Virus record (IMG/VR): IMGVR_UViG_3300007541_000276
Location: 1 to 21,414 of that record
Source: a virus
Strand: one strand, 5' to 3'
Length of the DNA stretch: 21,414 nt
Shown: positions 20,103-21,414 of the stretch, one piece after another
Numbering within the stretch: position 1 is the stretch's first letter
How the letters are laid out: the number at the start of each line of letters is the position of its first letter
Made by a program: the position numbers and the translations under genes
Notes under the pieces: generated by a model
The model's input: only the letters and a program-made list of their open reading frames with translations
What the model was told of the DNA's origin: nothing
Database searches by the model: none

Positions 20103-20540
20103 ATGAACTCAAAAGATTTTATTAACGCCCTTCGAAAAGTAATACGCGAAGAAGTGCAGTCTGCGGTTCGTAACGAATTTAAACAAATTAATACGATAAA
20201 CGAACGTGTAGCAGACCCAAAACCAGCTACTACATACTCGCAGTCGTATAAGCCAAAGCCAGTTGCGAAAAAACAATTTACGAATAATTCTATGTTAAAT
20301 GATCTTCTAAATGAAACTGCAGGATTTGCAGGAGAAGGTCCGATGGTCGACTATAATGATTTTTCTGAATGGCCAACAATGGGTAATTCTGGAATGGCAG
20401 CACGCCAACCACAATTTACACTTCCTTCCACAGATTTAGAAGGAAGACCTGTTACAAATGTACCCGAAGAAGTTGTACATAATTTAACAAAAGATTATTC
20501 AGCTTTAATGAAAGCAATAGATAAGAAAAAAGGTAATTAA
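20103..20540 (+). CDS. Probable structural protein between hub and gp25 genes
   Basis: This 145-residue protein has an amphipathic helical N-terminus (about 3-33), then a Pro/Lys/Thr-rich low-complexity linker (about 37-60), and a C-terminal part including DYNDFSEWPTMG (84-95). A short helix (about 122-142) ends in Lys residues. The last base of its stop is the first of the gp25-like start codon. Position in the baseplate operon suggests a virion or assembly role, but I recognise no family and the low-complexity centre looks disordered. Confidence 0.75.
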   Translation: MNSKDFINALRKVIREEVQSAVRNEFKQINTINERVADPKPATTYSQSYKPKPVAKKQFTNNSMLNDLLNETAGFAGEGPMVDYNDFSEWPTMGNSGMAARQPQFTLPSTDLEGRPVTNVPEEVVHNLTKDYSALMKAIDKKKGN

Positions 20541-20989
20541 TGGCATACGAAAAGGTATATTCGATACAAGACTTCACTCCAGAAGTAGCTGTTGGAATTA
20601 AACTTCCGATAGTAGGTTCTCAAGGAGAATTGTTTCAATTATCATATTCTACCGAAGAGCAAGTAATATCAAATTTAAAGAATTTATTATTTACCGTCCA
20701 AGGAGAAAGAGTAATGCAACCTTTATTTGGCACTCGTCTTCGAGAGGCAATATTTGAACAAAATACGGACTTATTAAAAGAGCGTATAGGAAATGAAATT
20801 TATGAAGCTGTAGAATTTTGGTTACCATATGTCGACATTAGTAAAATGTCAATTGAAACAGTAATAGCTACTGGAGCTGATATGGAAGAGCATGGAGTTC
20901 GCATTGAATTAAATATTAGGATAAACGGTCAAGAATCTGAAATACCAATTACGTTTGTAGTTACACCGACAGGAGCATTTGAAATATAA
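20540..20989 (+). CDS. Baseplate wedge protein, gp25/GPW family
   Basis: This 149-residue protein matches the usual length of the gp25-like family, the lysozyme-like sheath-initiator proteins of contractile tails. The characteristic core is GERVMQPLFGTRLREAIFE (55-73), the conserved E-R-x-M-x-P-x-F-G-x-x-L block, followed by a helix and a beta-rich C-terminus. In T4, gp25 joins gp6 and gp53 in the wedge and nucleates the sheath. The next gene is gp6-like, 5 bp downstream, a common order in T4-like phages. Confidence 0.93.
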   Translation: MAYEKVYSIQDFTPEVAVGIKLPIVGSQGELFQLSYSTEEQVISNLKNLLFTVQGERVMQPLFGTRLREAIFEQNTDLLKERIGNEIYEAVEFWLPYVDISKMSIETVIATGADMEEHGVRIELNIRINGQESEIPITFVVTPTGAFEI

Positions 20990-20994
20990 TATAA

Positions 20995-21414
20995 ATGGCA
21001 CAACTTAAAAAGGACATACGATACTTAAACAAAGACTTCGATCAATTCCGCGCGAATTTGATTGAGTTTACTAAACAGTATTTTCCTAATACATACAACG
21101 ATTTTAACGAATCATCTCCTGGTATGATGTTCATGGAAATGGCCGCATATATTGGAGATGTATTATCATACTACACCGATAGTCAATTAAAAGAATCTAT
21201 ATTAAGCGTAGCTGCCGATAGACCAAATGTATTAGCACTAGCAGCCGCGTTAGGATATAAAACTAAGAATAGAATACCAGCAACAGTTGATGTAGACGTA
21301 TTCCAATTATTACCAGCAAAAACATCAGACACTGGCGCAAAGGTACCAGATTGGAATTACGCACTAACACTTAAAGAAGGTATGATAGTTCGTGATGATA
21401 AATCAGGAACAGAA
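20995..21414 (+). CDS. Baseplate wedge protein, gp6-like, N-terminal part (runs off the window)
   Basis: An open frame of 140 codons from the ATG at 20995 to the window end has no stop. The N-terminus (FDQFRANLIEFTKQYFPNTY, then SSPGMMFMEMAAYIGDVLSYY) is the typical start of T4 gp6/baseplate J-like wedge proteins, with the helix that packs in the wedge core; later residues SILSVAADRPNVLALAAALG continue the pattern. gp6 forms the inner ring of the baseplate with gp7 and gp53. It follows the gp25-like gene by 5 bp in the same operon. The rest of the gene lies to the right. Confidence 0.9.
   Translation, partial: MAQLKKDIRYLNKDFDQFRANLIEFTKQYFPNTYNDFNESSPGMMFMEMAAYIGDVLSYYTDSQLKESILSVAADRPNVLALAAALGYKTKNRIPATVDVDVFQLLPAKTSDTGAKVPDWNYALTLKEGMIVRDDKSGTE

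Noticed and set aside
1-21414. CRISPR array, insertion sequence or integrase
   Set aside because: No regularly spaced repeats, transposase, integrase or terminal inverted repeats were seen.

Overview
The window looks like part of a large tailed-phage genome (T4-like myovirus) infecting a member of the Bacteroidetes, probably a flavobacterium. The phage assignment rests on a T4-type baseplate block at the right end (gp5-like spike/hub, gp25-like, gp6-like), a gp55-like late sigma factor, ten tRNA genes and tightly packed small genes all on the + strand. The host assignment rests on at least nine promoters of the Bacteroidetes type (TTTG, 20 bp, TAnnTTTR), AT-rich sequence, A/T-rich start-codon contexts without clear Shine-Dalgarno sites, and a flavobacterial-looking signal peptide.

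Layout. (1) 1-955: the 3' part of tRNA-Leu, a one-TM protein and an exported SLT-type lytic transglycosylase, closed by a terminator. (2) 1048-3110: two tRNA clusters (Gly, Arg, CAT, Asp, Gly; then Ser, Thr, Ala, Glu), each behind a promoter and a boxA-like leader. They are separated by a DxD glycosyltransferase-like gene, and the second cluster is followed by two unexplained structured segments. (3) 3543-4206: no protein gene. A promoter and a strong terminator frame an RNA unit of about 535 nt that contains a tRNA-like fold and several perfect hairpins. (4) 4207-6244: an operon for a small Arg-rich protein and a Ro60/TROVE-family RNA-binding protein. (5) 6348-9712: mostly small unknown genes, plus a SAM methyltransferase. 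(6) 9829-14926: Hsp20, a UV damage endonuclease, a membrane coiled-coil protein, a Cys4 protein, a ClpP-like protease and an HD-domain hydrolase. (7) 14923-21414: the late sigma factor and baseplate genes, running off the right edge.

The most interesting system is the Ro60 locus. Cellular Ro60 proteins work with Y RNAs, and bacterial Y RNAs (YrlA type) contain a tRNA-mimicking module. Here a phage Ro60 gene lies directly downstream of its own promoter-to-terminator noncoding unit with a tRNA-like module whose acceptor stem is imperfect. This suggests a phage-encoded Ro60/Y-RNA particle acting in RNA quality control, tRNA or rRNA turnover, or stress survival during infection. The link is inferred from context and fold, not proven.

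Two further points stand out. The gp5-like protein (1198 aa) appears to carry an inactivated NlpC/P60-like domain, an intact C39-like cysteine peptidase domain and a GH19 muramidase/chitinase-like domain. A near-identical 16-bp motif also precedes two structural genes at the same distance from the ATG and may be the late promoter read by the gp55-like sigma factor.
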